NCBI GenBank assembly: GCA_016764835.1
Contig: JAESRD010000009.1
Location: forward strand, 1 to 6,648
Direction of reading: 5' to 3'
DNA length: 6,648 bases
Source: Paracoccaceae bacterium
GTDB taxonomy: Bacteria; Pseudomonadota; Alphaproteobacteria; Rhodobacterales; Rhodobacteraceae
Part shown: piece after piece, positions 1 to 5,977 of the stretch
Position numbering within the stretch: the first letter of the stretch is position 1
How the letters are laid out: each line of letters opens with the position of its first letter
Translations under genes and position numbers: made by a program
Notes under the pieces: generated by a model
What the model was told of the DNA's origin: nothing
The model's database searches: none
What the model saw: only the letters and a program-made list of their open reading frames with translations

Positions 1-180
1 CGGATTGCCAATGCAATACAGGTAGCCAATCGGGATATTGATCCAGTGGTAATTGTCGTTTTTGCCCGCCTCAAGCAGCAGAATACGGGTCTTGGGATCA
101 GCGCTCAGCCGGTTGGCCAGCACACAACCCGCCGTGCCCGCACCGACGATGATATAATCATATTGGCCGTCTATCTGCAT
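1..180 (-). CDS. GMC-family flavoprotein oxidoreductase, N-terminal fragment
   Basis: Only the first 60 codons are present; the gene runs off the left edge of the window with no stop. After a short lead comes a classic FAD-binding Rossmann start: the strand [12 protein letters not shown] (residues 7-18) with the GxGxxG glycines at 13-18, then CVLANRLS, and the second strand RILLLEAG ending at Glu37, which in this fold contacts the FAD ribose. The sequence [14 protein letters not shown] is typical of the glucose-methanol-choline (GMC) family, which includes choline and alcohol dehydrogenases. Members normally run to about 530-560 residues. The substrate cannot be told from this piece. The ATG lies three bases after the stop of the aldo/keto reductase, so the two are almost certainly co-transcribed. 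The ribosome site is weak (CAGGG, overlapping the upstream stop), which suggests translational coupling. Confidence 0.9.
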   Translation of the reverse strand, partial: MQIDGQYDYIIVGAGTAGCVLANRLSADPKTRILLLEAGKNDNYHWINIPIGYLYCIGNP

Positions 181-183
181 GAT

Positions 184-1167
184 TTACCCTGTAATTCCGG
201 TCAAATGTTGCGCGCCAGCGGCGCTGATCGCGTAGATGTCATCCGCGCTCAGCTCAAGTGCCCCGGCGGCGGCATTTTCGCTGGCTTGTGCCGCATTGCG
301 CGCACCGCAAAGCGCAAAGGTGATGCCCGGCTGTGCCAGCGTCCAGGCAATAATCACCTGCGCCTCGGTGGCGTCATGTGCCGCACAGATCGGCGCGATT
401 TGCGCCATTAGACCCGCAACCTTGGTCCGGTTCTCAGCAGAAAACAGCGGGTTATCCTTGCGCAAATCATCACCGGCAAATACCCGGCCGGCGCTCATTT
501 TGCCCGATAGCAACCCCAGCGCCAGTGACGAATAGCTCAATGTGGCAATGTTGTTTGTTGCGCAAACGGGTAGTAATGTGCCCTCAATCTCACGATTGAC
601 CATGCTGTAGCCCTCTTGAATAGCATCAAGCTGCCCTGCGGCAGTGTAGGCAGCAATATGGGCGGTGCTGGTATTACTGGCGCCAATCGCCCGGATTTTG
701 CCCTGAGTTTTCAGCAGCTCCAGCGCTTCCATGGTTTCGGCAATCGGCGTGTCATCGTCTTGCCAATGCGTGATATAGAGGTCGATGTAATCTGTGCCCA
801 AGCGGCGCAGACTTTCCTCAACCTCATACATCACCGATGCTTTGCCCAAATGCCGGTGCACTGGCTTGTCTTGCTGGTGAAACTTGTATGCGCCCTGCTG
901 CACATGCCAGACCAGCCCGCATTTGGTCGCCAGCACAACCTTATCGCGCCGCCCCTTCATTGCTTGGCCAACCACCGTTTCCGAATGGCCCATGCCGTAA
1001 GCAGGCGCGGTGTCTATCAGCGACACGCCCGCATCAATACTGGCCTGAATAGCGCGGATGGATTCTGCATCATCAGCGCCGCCCCATTTCCAGCCGCCAA
1101 TCGCCCATGTGCCGAGGCCGACGACGGACGCCTCAATGCCAGATTTTCCAATGGGGCGCGTTTTCAT
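184..1167 (-). CDS. Aldo/keto reductase (IolS-like)
   Basis: This is a complete 327-residue NAD(P)H-dependent oxidoreductase of the aldo/keto reductase superfamily, a cytosolic TIM barrel that interconverts aldehydes or ketones and alcohols. The catalytic tetrad is visible: Asp52 and Tyr57 in IDTAPAYGMGHSE, Lys82 in VVLATKCG, and His134 in YIDLYITHW. The cofactor-binding end is represented by IGASN (161-165) and LCGARNAAQASEN (286-298). SMVNREIE and YSSLALGLLSGK resemble the IolS/AKR11 branch, but the physiological substrate is unknown. The frame is open to 1296, but ATG at 1167 is the better start. It begins MKTRPIGKSG, as family members do, and has AGGAG six bases upstream, whereas the upstream extension translates a transcription terminator. 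It is followed after three bases by the GMC oxidoreductase. I found no convincing promoter in the 95 bases between the terminator and this start. Confidence 0.95.
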   Translation of the reverse strand: MKTRPIGKSGIEASVVGLGTWAIGGWKWGGADDAESIRAIQASIDAGVSLIDTAPAYGMGHSETVVGQAMKGRRDKVVLATKCGLVWHVQQGAYKFHQQDKPVHRHLGKASVMYEVEESLRRLGTDYIDLYITHWQDDDTPIAETMEALELLKTQGKIRAIGASNTSTAHIAAYTAAGQLDAIQEGYSMVNREIEGTLLPVCATNNIATLSYSSLALGLLSGKMSAGRVFAGDDLRKDNPLFSAENRTKVAGLMAQIAPICAAHDATEAQVIIAWTLAQPGITFALCGARNAAQASENAAAGALELSADDIYAISAAGAQHLTGITG

Positions 1168-1262
1168 CTTTGCTCTCCTGCCAGAGTTTTGGCCTGCCGG
1201 GGTTTGGACCTTAGCGCATAAGGCACTCAAATCTTCCGAGCAGCAAGAGAGGGCCGCAAACA

Positions 1263-1289
1263 AAACACCCCGCGCGTGGCGGGGTGTTT
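1263..1289 (-). terminator. Rho-independent terminator of the metalloprotease gene
   Basis: A perfect 11-bp inverted repeat (AAACACCCCGC / GCGGGGTGTTT, arms 1263-1273 and 1279-1289) closes a 5-base loop. Read on the minus strand the hairpin begins 18 bases after the protease stop and runs directly into TTTTGTTTG, a good U-tract. The GC-rich core, short loop and position make an intrinsic terminator very likely. It separates the protease unit from the aldo/keto reductase unit. Confidence 0.88.
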
Positions 1290-1307
1290 CAGTCATATGC
1301 TCAATGT

Positions 1308-2381
1308 TTAGGCATACATTTCAACAAACTCGTCCGGCTGCAAAAAGTCTGCATTCGGATTGCGCGGATCAAACAGAGTGTCATAGCCCATGTCTTCCAG
1401 CGACGCGACGGTCATGGCAGAAATGTAGTTTGGATCGTCGATATAGCCGGACATTAGCTCATTCTCGAACGTCTCCTCATCCCAGTGGCCGCCAGCCGTG
1501 CCGGGGCCGCCATCGGTCTCAATAGGCACACCGAGCCAAGAATCTGCGTCTTCGCCAGCAATCTCGGACAGGCCGAGATTATAAGCGAGCCGCGCGTTAA
1601 AGCCGGTGAAGCGCATGTCATCGCCTGCAACCGAGCCGCTGGTCAGGCCCAGCGCGTCCCAGATCGTGCCGATGCCAATGGAGTGCATCATTTCGTGCAG
1701 CACGATATCGTCAAACAGGTTCTGTTCGTCAAAATCTTCGGCATCGGCAATATCAAACTGCATAATCGCGCGCGAAGGCAACTTGGAGAAGAACCGCAGG
1801 AAGGTCGGCCCAGCTTGGCCAAGCACGCCGCCGGGGCCGTCGATCTCGCCGAGCGTTGCCGTGATGCGAATATCGTCAACACCGCCAAAGCTGTCACGAA
1901 TATCGCCTTGGATCAGATAGCTGAGATATTCGGCGGCAACGATGAAGCTCTGTTGCAGCTCTTCGGTCCATGTGCCTTCAAAAATGATCTCAATGTTGAA
2001 ATCGCTGGTGAAGCCAAACTCGCCCATGCCGCTGGTATAACTGGTGAGCAAGATTTCTGGCGCAGCCGCGAAGCTGACATCTGGCAGCATGACTTCCAGT
2101 GTCATGGCGGCTTCTGGACCCTCAGGTGCCGCAAAAGCGGCTTCCATATCGGCGCTGTTGGAGAAGGAGATAATTTCTTGTGCGGTTGCCACATTAGCGC
2201 TGGCGTAGCTGGCGGCAGTGCCGCCGGCATCAAGCATTTCGGCTGCGGCATTGTCGCTTGAAAAGAAATCAAACTCATCTGCCAAAACCAAGCTTTGTAC
2301 CGCGGCGGCGCGGGTGCCGGAACCTGTTCCTGCAAAGTCACCAACCGGATTGGCTGCTAAATTACTTAACAACTGTCTCAT
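1308..2381 (-). CDS. Leishmanolysin-like (M8-type) zinc metalloprotease, probably exported
   Basis: This 357-residue protein is a predicted zinc endopeptidase. The signature VLHEMMHSIGIGTIW gives zinc ligands His229 and His233 and catalytic Glu230. A third ligand, His299, sits in GGHWDEETFENELM, with Met310 as a candidate Met-turn. From memory, leishmanolysin (gp63) uses His264, His268, His334 and Met345; the spacings (66 from second to third His, 11 from His to Met) are the same here. The tail SAMTVASLEDMGYD also resembles bacterial M8-like proteins. There is no hydrophobic N-terminal signal peptide, no cysteine, and about 61 Asp/Glu against 10 Arg/Lys, a profile common in type I secretion substrates. 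No RTX nonapeptides are present, so the export route is inferred. Residues 1-120 are Ala-rich and unassigned. The start is supported by AAGGAG eight bases upstream. The gene has its own terminator and a possible promoter. Its substrate is unknown. Confidence 0.87.
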   Translation of the reverse strand: MRQLLSNLAANPVGDFAGTGSGTRAAAVQSLVLADEFDFFSSDNAAAEMLDAGGTAASYASANVATAQEIISFSNSADMEAAFAAPEGPEAAMTLEVMLPDVSFAAAPEILLTSYTSGMGEFGFTSDFNIEIIFEGTWTEELQQSFIVAAEYLSYLIQGDIRDSFGGVDDIRITATLGEIDGPGGVLGQAGPTFLRFFSKLPSRAIMQFDIADAEDFDEQNLFDDIVLHEMMHSIGIGTIWDALGLTSGSVAGDDMRFTGFNARLAYNLGLSEIAGEDADSWLGVPIETDGGPGTAGGHWDEETFENELMSGYIDDPNYISAMTVASLEDMGYDTLFDPRNPNADFLQPDEFVEMYA

Positions 2382-2389
2382 TAAATGAG
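2377..2389. repeat. 13-base palindrome across the protease start codon
   Basis: The bases CTCATTAAATGAG form a perfect inverted repeat with six-base arms around one central base. They cover the protease start codon and the spacer after its Shine-Dalgarno site. The gap is too short for an RNA hairpin, so any role would be as a dimeric protein-binding site. Chance is a reasonable alternative. Confidence 0.3.
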
Positions 2390-2397
2390 CTCCTTAA
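2387..2397 (-). promoter_or_regulatory. Shine-Dalgarno region of the metalloprotease gene
   Basis: On the minus strand the bases TTTAAGGAGCT hold a strong AAGGAG site, with eight bases between it and the ATG at 2381. This fixes the start of the metalloprotease and shows that it is translated independently of the operon upstream. Confidence 0.75.
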
Positions 2398-2419
2398 ATT
2401 TGAAAAAGAGGATCGCTGC

Positions 2420-2448
2420 CTAATATGACGGCTCTGTCTTCGGTACAA
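2420..2448 (-). promoter_or_regulatory. Possible sigma70-type promoter for the metalloprotease gene
   Basis: In the 114-base gap upstream of the protease the minus strand reads TTGTAC (2448-2443), a 17-base spacer, then TATTAG (2425-2420). The match to consensus is partial (3/6 and 4/6), but the spacing is ideal and the implied start near 2413 leaves a leader of about 30 bases. The gap is AT-richer than the genes around it, which fits a promoter region. Read-through from the sugar operon remains possible because no clear terminator follows that operon. Confidence 0.35.
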
Positions 2449-2495
2449 AAATAAGCAGGAAAAGGCTTTTTGGGCAAGTGGATAGCTGGCCAAAT

Positions 2496-3458
2496 TTATG
2501 GTTTCTGCGTAGCGTCACCGGTTATTGTTGCCCAGCCCAAGCCATTATTGCCAAAACCATTGCCATTGTAGAACATAACGTAGCCAATCTCGTGCGGTAC
2601 AACGCTTGCATAGCATTGCATCTCGTGATCCCACGCTTCGGGCTGGGCCGGGTTTTCGAACAAAACCGGCTCTGGTTGGGTTATTGTCAGCGCATTTGCC
2701 TCTAATGGCACTTGCATAAGCCGGTAGCCAGCTGCGCCACCGGCCCGAAAACCAAGCGCCGCGCGGTGCGAATAGAACAAACGCCGCCGGTCACCGATCT
2801 GCGCCACCCATGGCCGCGTCAGCCCGCCATTATCCTTGCCGGGCATGATCTGCCCGCCGCTGCGCAGCCAGTGCACGCCGTCATCAGAGCGGGCGTTGAC
2901 CAGCCCATAAACCGGGTCATGCTTTTGCGGCTCTGGCGATATCCAGCCCGTGCCGCTCATATACCAGCCCAGATAGCCGCCGGCGGCGCGCTCAACAAAA
3001 GCCACTGACGAGAACCACGGATCATCCGGCCCGGTGCCAATGACAGGCGCATTGCCCGAGCGGGTAAACGTCGCCCCCCCATCATGGCTAAGCGCCAGCC
3101 CGACGCCGAGCCCATATGGCACATCAGCCCGCAGATGCATGCCGACATAATACAGGCTGATCGTTTTACCATTATCCGCAACCACCAGTGATGAGCCGCA
3201 TTGCCCAGCGCTGTCAAAGCTGCCCGGCGGCCCGAGTTCCAACACCGGCCCATCGCAGCGGCCCAGCTCGCGCATGTTGTCCAATGGGTCAACATCAACC
3301 CAAACAACCCGGCTGTGGTTTTGCCCGTCGCGCCCGCCAAGAAAGATCCGCCAGTGGCGCGGCCCCAGCACAAGCGGGGTTGCCGCCTGCGCGTGGCTCA
3401 CCCACCAGTCGCAGCCCTTTGGCGGGGCAATGCAGAGGCCGCGCCTGCGCCAAAGCAC
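2496..3458 (-). CDS. GH43/GH32-like five-bladed beta-propeller protein of a sugar cluster
   Basis: This 320-residue protein has the blade-like repeats of the arabinanase/levansucrase/invertase propeller fold: WRIFLGGRDGQNHSR (36-50), SLYYVGM with VGLALSHDGGATF (101-131), GYLGWYMSGTGW (161-172) with ARSDDGVHW, RRLFYSHRA (225-233), and YVMFYNGNGFGNNGLGWA (293-310). Conserved acidic positions that could be catalytic include Asp44, Asp146/Asp147 and Glu279 in DHEMQCY. There is no signal peptide, so it should act in the cytoplasm, where a polysaccharide hydrolase would be out of place; a role on an activated or small sugar is more likely, but the function is not known. The start is GTG, sharing its first G with the TAG stop of the acyltransferase (TAGTG). 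No strong ribosome site is seen, so translation is probably coupled. The N-terminal WRRRGLCIAP and WWVSHAQ stretch fits how such proteins begin, which supports this start. Confidence 0.78.
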   Translation of the reverse strand: MLWRRRGLCIAPPKGCDWWVSHAQAATPLVLGPRHWRIFLGGRDGQNHSRVVWVDVDPLDNMRELGRCDGPVLELGPPGSFDSAGQCGSSLVVADNGKTISLYYVGMHLRADVPYGLGVGLALSHDGGATFTRSGNAPVIGTGPDDPWFSSVAFVERAAGGYLGWYMSGTGWISPEPQKHDPVYGLVNARSDDGVHWLRSGGQIMPGKDNGGLTRPWVAQIGDRRRLFYSHRAALGFRAGGAAGYRLMQVPLEANALTITQPEPVLFENPAQPEAWDHEMQCYASVVPHEIGYVMFYNGNGFGNNGLGWATITGDATQKP

Positions 3459-4120
3459 TAGATCAGCCCGTGTAGGCGGGTGCTGTCAAAGGGTTTGAGC
3501 GTGCCGTTATCGCCGGTAATCACCGCGCCGTCTTTGAGGTTTTTGCCCACATAAGCGGCGTTAAGCACCGCGCATCTATCGCCGACCGTCAGCCCATGTG
3601 CGACGCCAACCTGCCCGGCCAAATAGCACTCTTGGCCAATGCTGGTATTACCGGCAATGCCAACCTGACTGGCAATAAAGCAATGATCACCAATGCTGAC
3701 ATGGTGGCCAATATGGTTGGTGCTCCAGATGATCACATTATCGCCAATGCTGGCAAAAGGTTGGATCACATTGGCCTCAAGGATCAGACAGTTTTCACCG
3801 ATCTTGTCGGTGTAGATATGGCTGCCGGGGTGGATGAATGTGGCAAAGCGGTAGCCCCGCGCCTTACCCTCAAGGTAGCGGTCACGGCGCACGGTGTTCA
3901 TCTTTTGGTAGGTCAGCGGTCCGAACAGCAACACTTGGTCTGGCGCAAAATGCTGCTCTAGCGTTTCCCAGTCAACCAAAGGTTTGCCGTTAAAGCTGTC
4001 GTCTTTGCGGTAAGCTGCGTCGAGCGTATAGCCAACAATGTTAAAGTCGGAATCCTGTTCAAGGTAGACGCTGACCACTTCGGCCATCGCCCCCGTGCCA
4101 AAGATAACGATGTCTTTCAT
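3458..4120 (-). CDS. NeuD/PglD-like sugar N- or O-acyltransferase (left-handed beta-helix)
   Basis: This 220-residue protein has the two-part layout of NeuD and PglD. An N-terminal Rossmann-like domain (MKDIVIFGTGAMAEVV, with YTLDAAYRKD and a short linker) binds the sugar nucleotide. From about residue 96 a hexapeptide-repeat beta-helix follows (IGENCLILEANVI, IGDNVIIWSTN, IGDHCFIASQVGIAGNTSIG, VGDRCAVLNAAYVGK). The helix forms the acyl-CoA site in trimers. The general base is probably in the histidine cluster NHIGHH, with His136, His139 or His140 as candidates. The length matches the family. Placed directly after an aminotransferase, it most likely acylates the new amino group of a 4-amino-4,6-dideoxy or similar NDP-sugar, although O-acetylation cannot be ruled out. 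Its ATG overlaps the aminotransferase stop (ATGA), with GGAG eight bases upstream. The acyl donor, acetyl or other, is not determined by the sequence. Confidence 0.9.
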   Translation of the reverse strand: MKDIVIFGTGAMAEVVSVYLEQDSDFNIVGYTLDAAYRKDDSFNGKPLVDWETLEQHFAPDQVLLFGPLTYQKMNTVRRDRYLEGKARGYRFATFIHPGSHIYTDKIGENCLILEANVIQPFASIGDNVIIWSTNHIGHHVSIGDHCFIASQVGIAGNTSIGQECYLAGQVGVAHGLTVGDRCAVLNAAYVGKNLKDGAVITGDNGTLKPFDSTRLHGLI

Positions 4121-5259
4121 GCGCTTTGCTCCATTGTCGCTGCCTGTAGCATATCCAATACATATTCGATGGTCTCAGCGCTCAGATCATGCGCCATCGG
4201 CAGGCCAAGCAGCCGCCCGGCCAAGGCCTCCGTTTGCGCCAGATCATTGTCGTTTTGCCCACTTGGCAAAGGCGCAAAATACGGCTGAACATGCAGCCCG
4301 CGCTCATACCAGCGCCGGGTTTCGACCTGATGCGCATGCAAGTAGGCTTGGCACTTGTCCAACACATCGGTGCTGTGCGCCTCAAATATAATATAGGCCG
4401 AGCTGACATCAGGCGCTAAATGCAGCCGCCCCGGCAGGGCGCGCTTGGCGGCAAGATCCGCATAGAGCGACGCGATACGGGCATAATCGGCACGCCGCGC
4501 ATCAAAGCTATCGAGCATCGCATGGCCAACGGCCGCGTGATATTCGCTCATCTTGGCGTTTATCCCGGCAACACGGCATTCGCGGCTGTGATGAAACCCG
4601 AAGTTTGACACCTGAACCACACGCGCCTGCGCCGCCGCATCATCCCAAACCACAGCGCCGCCCTCGCCTGTTGAGAACGTCTTGGTGGCATGAAAGCTCA
4701 GCGTCAGCGGCAGCTGTGTCGAGATAACTTCAGGCCGGTCGAGCAGGGTTTCAAACGCCGCCGCCGCGTCGAGCACCACTGGCAGGCCAGACGCGGCCTG
4801 TAACTCTTCGAGCGCGCCGATATCGGGCATTTTGCCAAAGGCGGCAACGCTGACCACCAGCCCAGCCTGTGCCCGCAAAGGATGGGCGGCAATTTCTTCG
4901 GGCCGCAAAGCCCATGTCTCAGGGTCAATATCGACGAAATGCGGAACATAGCCGCAGGCCTGCACCGCAAGCGCCGTGGCGGCAAAGGTGAATGACGGCA
5001 AAAACGCCAGCCGTTTGCCGCTTTGCGCCGGGCCAGCATGGGCCAATATCGCCGCCTCAATCGCCGATGTACCGGTCGATGTGCAGCTCAGACAATGCTC
5101 GCCGTGGCTGAGCGCAGAGGCCAACCGCTGCTCTAGCTTCTGCACCAGCGGCCCGCGGTTTGTATAATGGCGCGCTGCATCAGCTTGGACGATATAAGCG
5201 GCGATCTTTGCCGCTGGCGGCAGCAAAGGTTTAAAAACCGGGATCGGCAATTGCATCAT
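4117..5259 (-). CDS. DegT/DnrJ/EryC1-family PLP sugar aminotransferase
   Basis: This 380-residue, full-length fold-type I aminotransferase uses PLP to convert a keto group of a nucleotide-linked deoxysugar into an amine, usually with glutamate as donor. Landmarks in order are HYTNRGPLVQKLE (31-43), the phosphate-cup region CTSTGTSAIEAA (59-70), PSFTFAATALAV (88-99), Asp164 in VVLDAAAAFE, which pairs with the PLP pyridine nitrogen, the Schiff-base Lys193 in SFHATKTFSTGEGGAVV, and NFGFHH with AGINAKMSEYHAAVG (231-245). SFHATK with GINAKMSE recalls the VioA-like group that makes dTDP-4-amino-4,6-dideoxy sugars. The exact product is inferred only from family and neighbours. It starts at tandem ATGs (5259 or 5256), following a GGGGGGGAAG tract 11 bases upstream in place of a normal ribosome site. 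Its stop overlaps the acyltransferase start. Confidence 0.95.
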   Translation of the reverse strand: MMQLPIPVFKPLLPPAAKIAAYIVQADAARHYTNRGPLVQKLEQRLASALSHGEHCLSCTSTGTSAIEAAILAHAGPAQSGKRLAFLPSFTFAATALAVQACGYVPHFVDIDPETWALRPEEIAAHPLRAQAGLVVSVAAFGKMPDIGALEELQAASGLPVVLDAAAAFETLLDRPEVISTQLPLTLSFHATKTFSTGEGGAVVWDDAAAQARVVQVSNFGFHHSRECRVAGINAKMSEYHAAVGHAMLDSFDARRADYARIASLYADLAAKRALPGRLHLAPDVSSAYIIFEAHSTDVLDKCQAYLHAHQVETRRWYERGLHVQPYFAPLPSGQNDNDLAQTEALAGRLLGLPMAHDLSAETIEYVLDMLQAATMEQSA

Positions 5260-5335
5260 GGTTCGGTCTTCCCCCCCGCCACCTGTTATCAGCGCCCGTT
5301 ATACGGCAGGCTTCGCAGCCGGGCCAGCCCGAAGG
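5260..5335 (-). other. Intercistronic gap with hairpin and G7 tract
   Basis: This 76-base spacer is the only real gap in an operon whose other junctions overlap. It holds an inverted repeat (CTTCG at 5311-5315 with CGAAG at 5330-5334, enclosing a GC-rich loop that can pair further) with no U-tract, so it is not a convincing terminator. A smaller hairpin CCGT-TAT-ACGG lies at 5296-5306. A run of seven C (seven G in the mRNA) at 5271-5277 sits where the aminotransferase ribosome site should be. The hairpins could mark mRNA processing or a translation control point, but nothing in the sequence proves this. Confidence 0.4.
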
Positions 5336-5977
5336 TTAGCGCAAAGCAGGCGGCGCGCGGTAGACATAAACAGTGTATTCATACAGCCCATAATCGGCCC
5401 TGATCACCACATGCCGCCCGGCCAGCGGGTAGAGAAACCCCAGCAGGCGGTCGATCTCGACATGAAACAGATCATCACGCTGCCAATCAACGACGGCAGA
5501 CATCAAATTAAAAGCAATGCCCTTATCGGCCATGGCCCACATCGCCGTGGCCATCTCAGTCATAAAAGCCCACATATCGGCCTCGTTCACCGTGTCGCGC
5601 ACGGTAAACAGCCCGTTAGCAATGACATAATCAAAGCGCTGGGCGGGCGGGGCGCTGAGGATATCGGCACAGATGAAATCAGCTTTGGGGTGAGCCTTTT
5701 GTGCGATATCGATCGCCGCCTGCGAAAGATCGATACCCAGATAGGTCTCCGGCACAGCACCTTGCGCCTGAAGATAGCGCAAAAACGCCCCCGTACCGCA
5801 GGCAAGGTCGCAGACCGAGCGCAAAGGCGCGCCCTGCCAGCCGAGATCACGCATCACGCCAAAGCGCAGTTGCCGGTCTGCCTCATTGGGCCAGCCAGCA
5901 CCCAGCGCCGTGTCACCATGCGTGGCCAGTAGCTGGTCATAATATGCGCCAATCCCGGCAGGGCTGGTCGGTTTCAT
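5336..5977 (-). CDS. Class I SAM-dependent methyltransferase of a sugar cluster
   Basis: This 213-residue protein has the Rossmann-like methyltransferase core: motif I VCDLACGTGAF (55-65) for SAM, acidic strand-2 residue Asp84 in YLGIDLS for the ribose hydroxyls, and ICADILSAPP (102-111) ahead of the motif IV strand FDYVIANGLF (115-124). The late motifs AFNLMS (155-160) and DYGLYEYTVYVYR (195-207) are, from memory, typical of a methyltransferase group common in polysaccharide clusters. The target is unknown; an O- or N-methyl on the amino sugar, or on its acyl group, would fit the neighbours. The ATG overlaps the stop of the WbqC gene (ATGA) and is preceded by AAGGAA seven bases upstream. The length is ordinary for the group. 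It is followed by the 76-base gap before the aminotransferase. Confidence 0.88.
   Translation of the reverse strand: MKPTSPAGIGAYYDQLLATHGDTALGAGWPNEADRQLRFGVMRDLGWQGAPLRSVCDLACGTGAFLRYLQAQGAVPETYLGIDLSQAAIDIAQKAHPKADFICADILSAPPAQRFDYVIANGLFTVRDTVNEADMWAFMTEMATAMWAMADKGIAFNLMSAVVDWQRDDLFHVEIDRLLGFLYPLAGRHVVIRADYGLYEYTVYVYRAPPALR

Noticed and set aside
616..1221. Plus-strand open frame of 201 codons
   Set aside because: It is antisense to the aldo/keto reductase with its intact catalytic tetrad, and its translation is Cys/His/Arg-rich with no family features.
1216..1246. Possible promoter for the aldo/keto reductase (TTGCTG, 19-base spacer, TTATGC on the minus strand)
   Set aside because: The spacer is too long and the -10 match is poor. 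A promoter must exist between the terminator and 1167, but this one is not convincing.
1485..2261. Long plus-strand open frame of 258 codons
   Set aside because: It lies wholly antisense to the metalloprotease, whose zinc motif and family features are clear. The translation shows no recognisable domain and is a typical shadow frame in GC-rich DNA.
2460..2471. AAAAGGCTTTTT palindrome downstream of the propeller gene as a terminator
   Set aside because: The stem would be almost all A-U with no room for a loop, so it is not a credible intrinsic terminator.
5258..5932. Plus-strand open frame of 224 codons
   Set aside because: It is antisense to the methyltransferase and shows no domain-like pattern.
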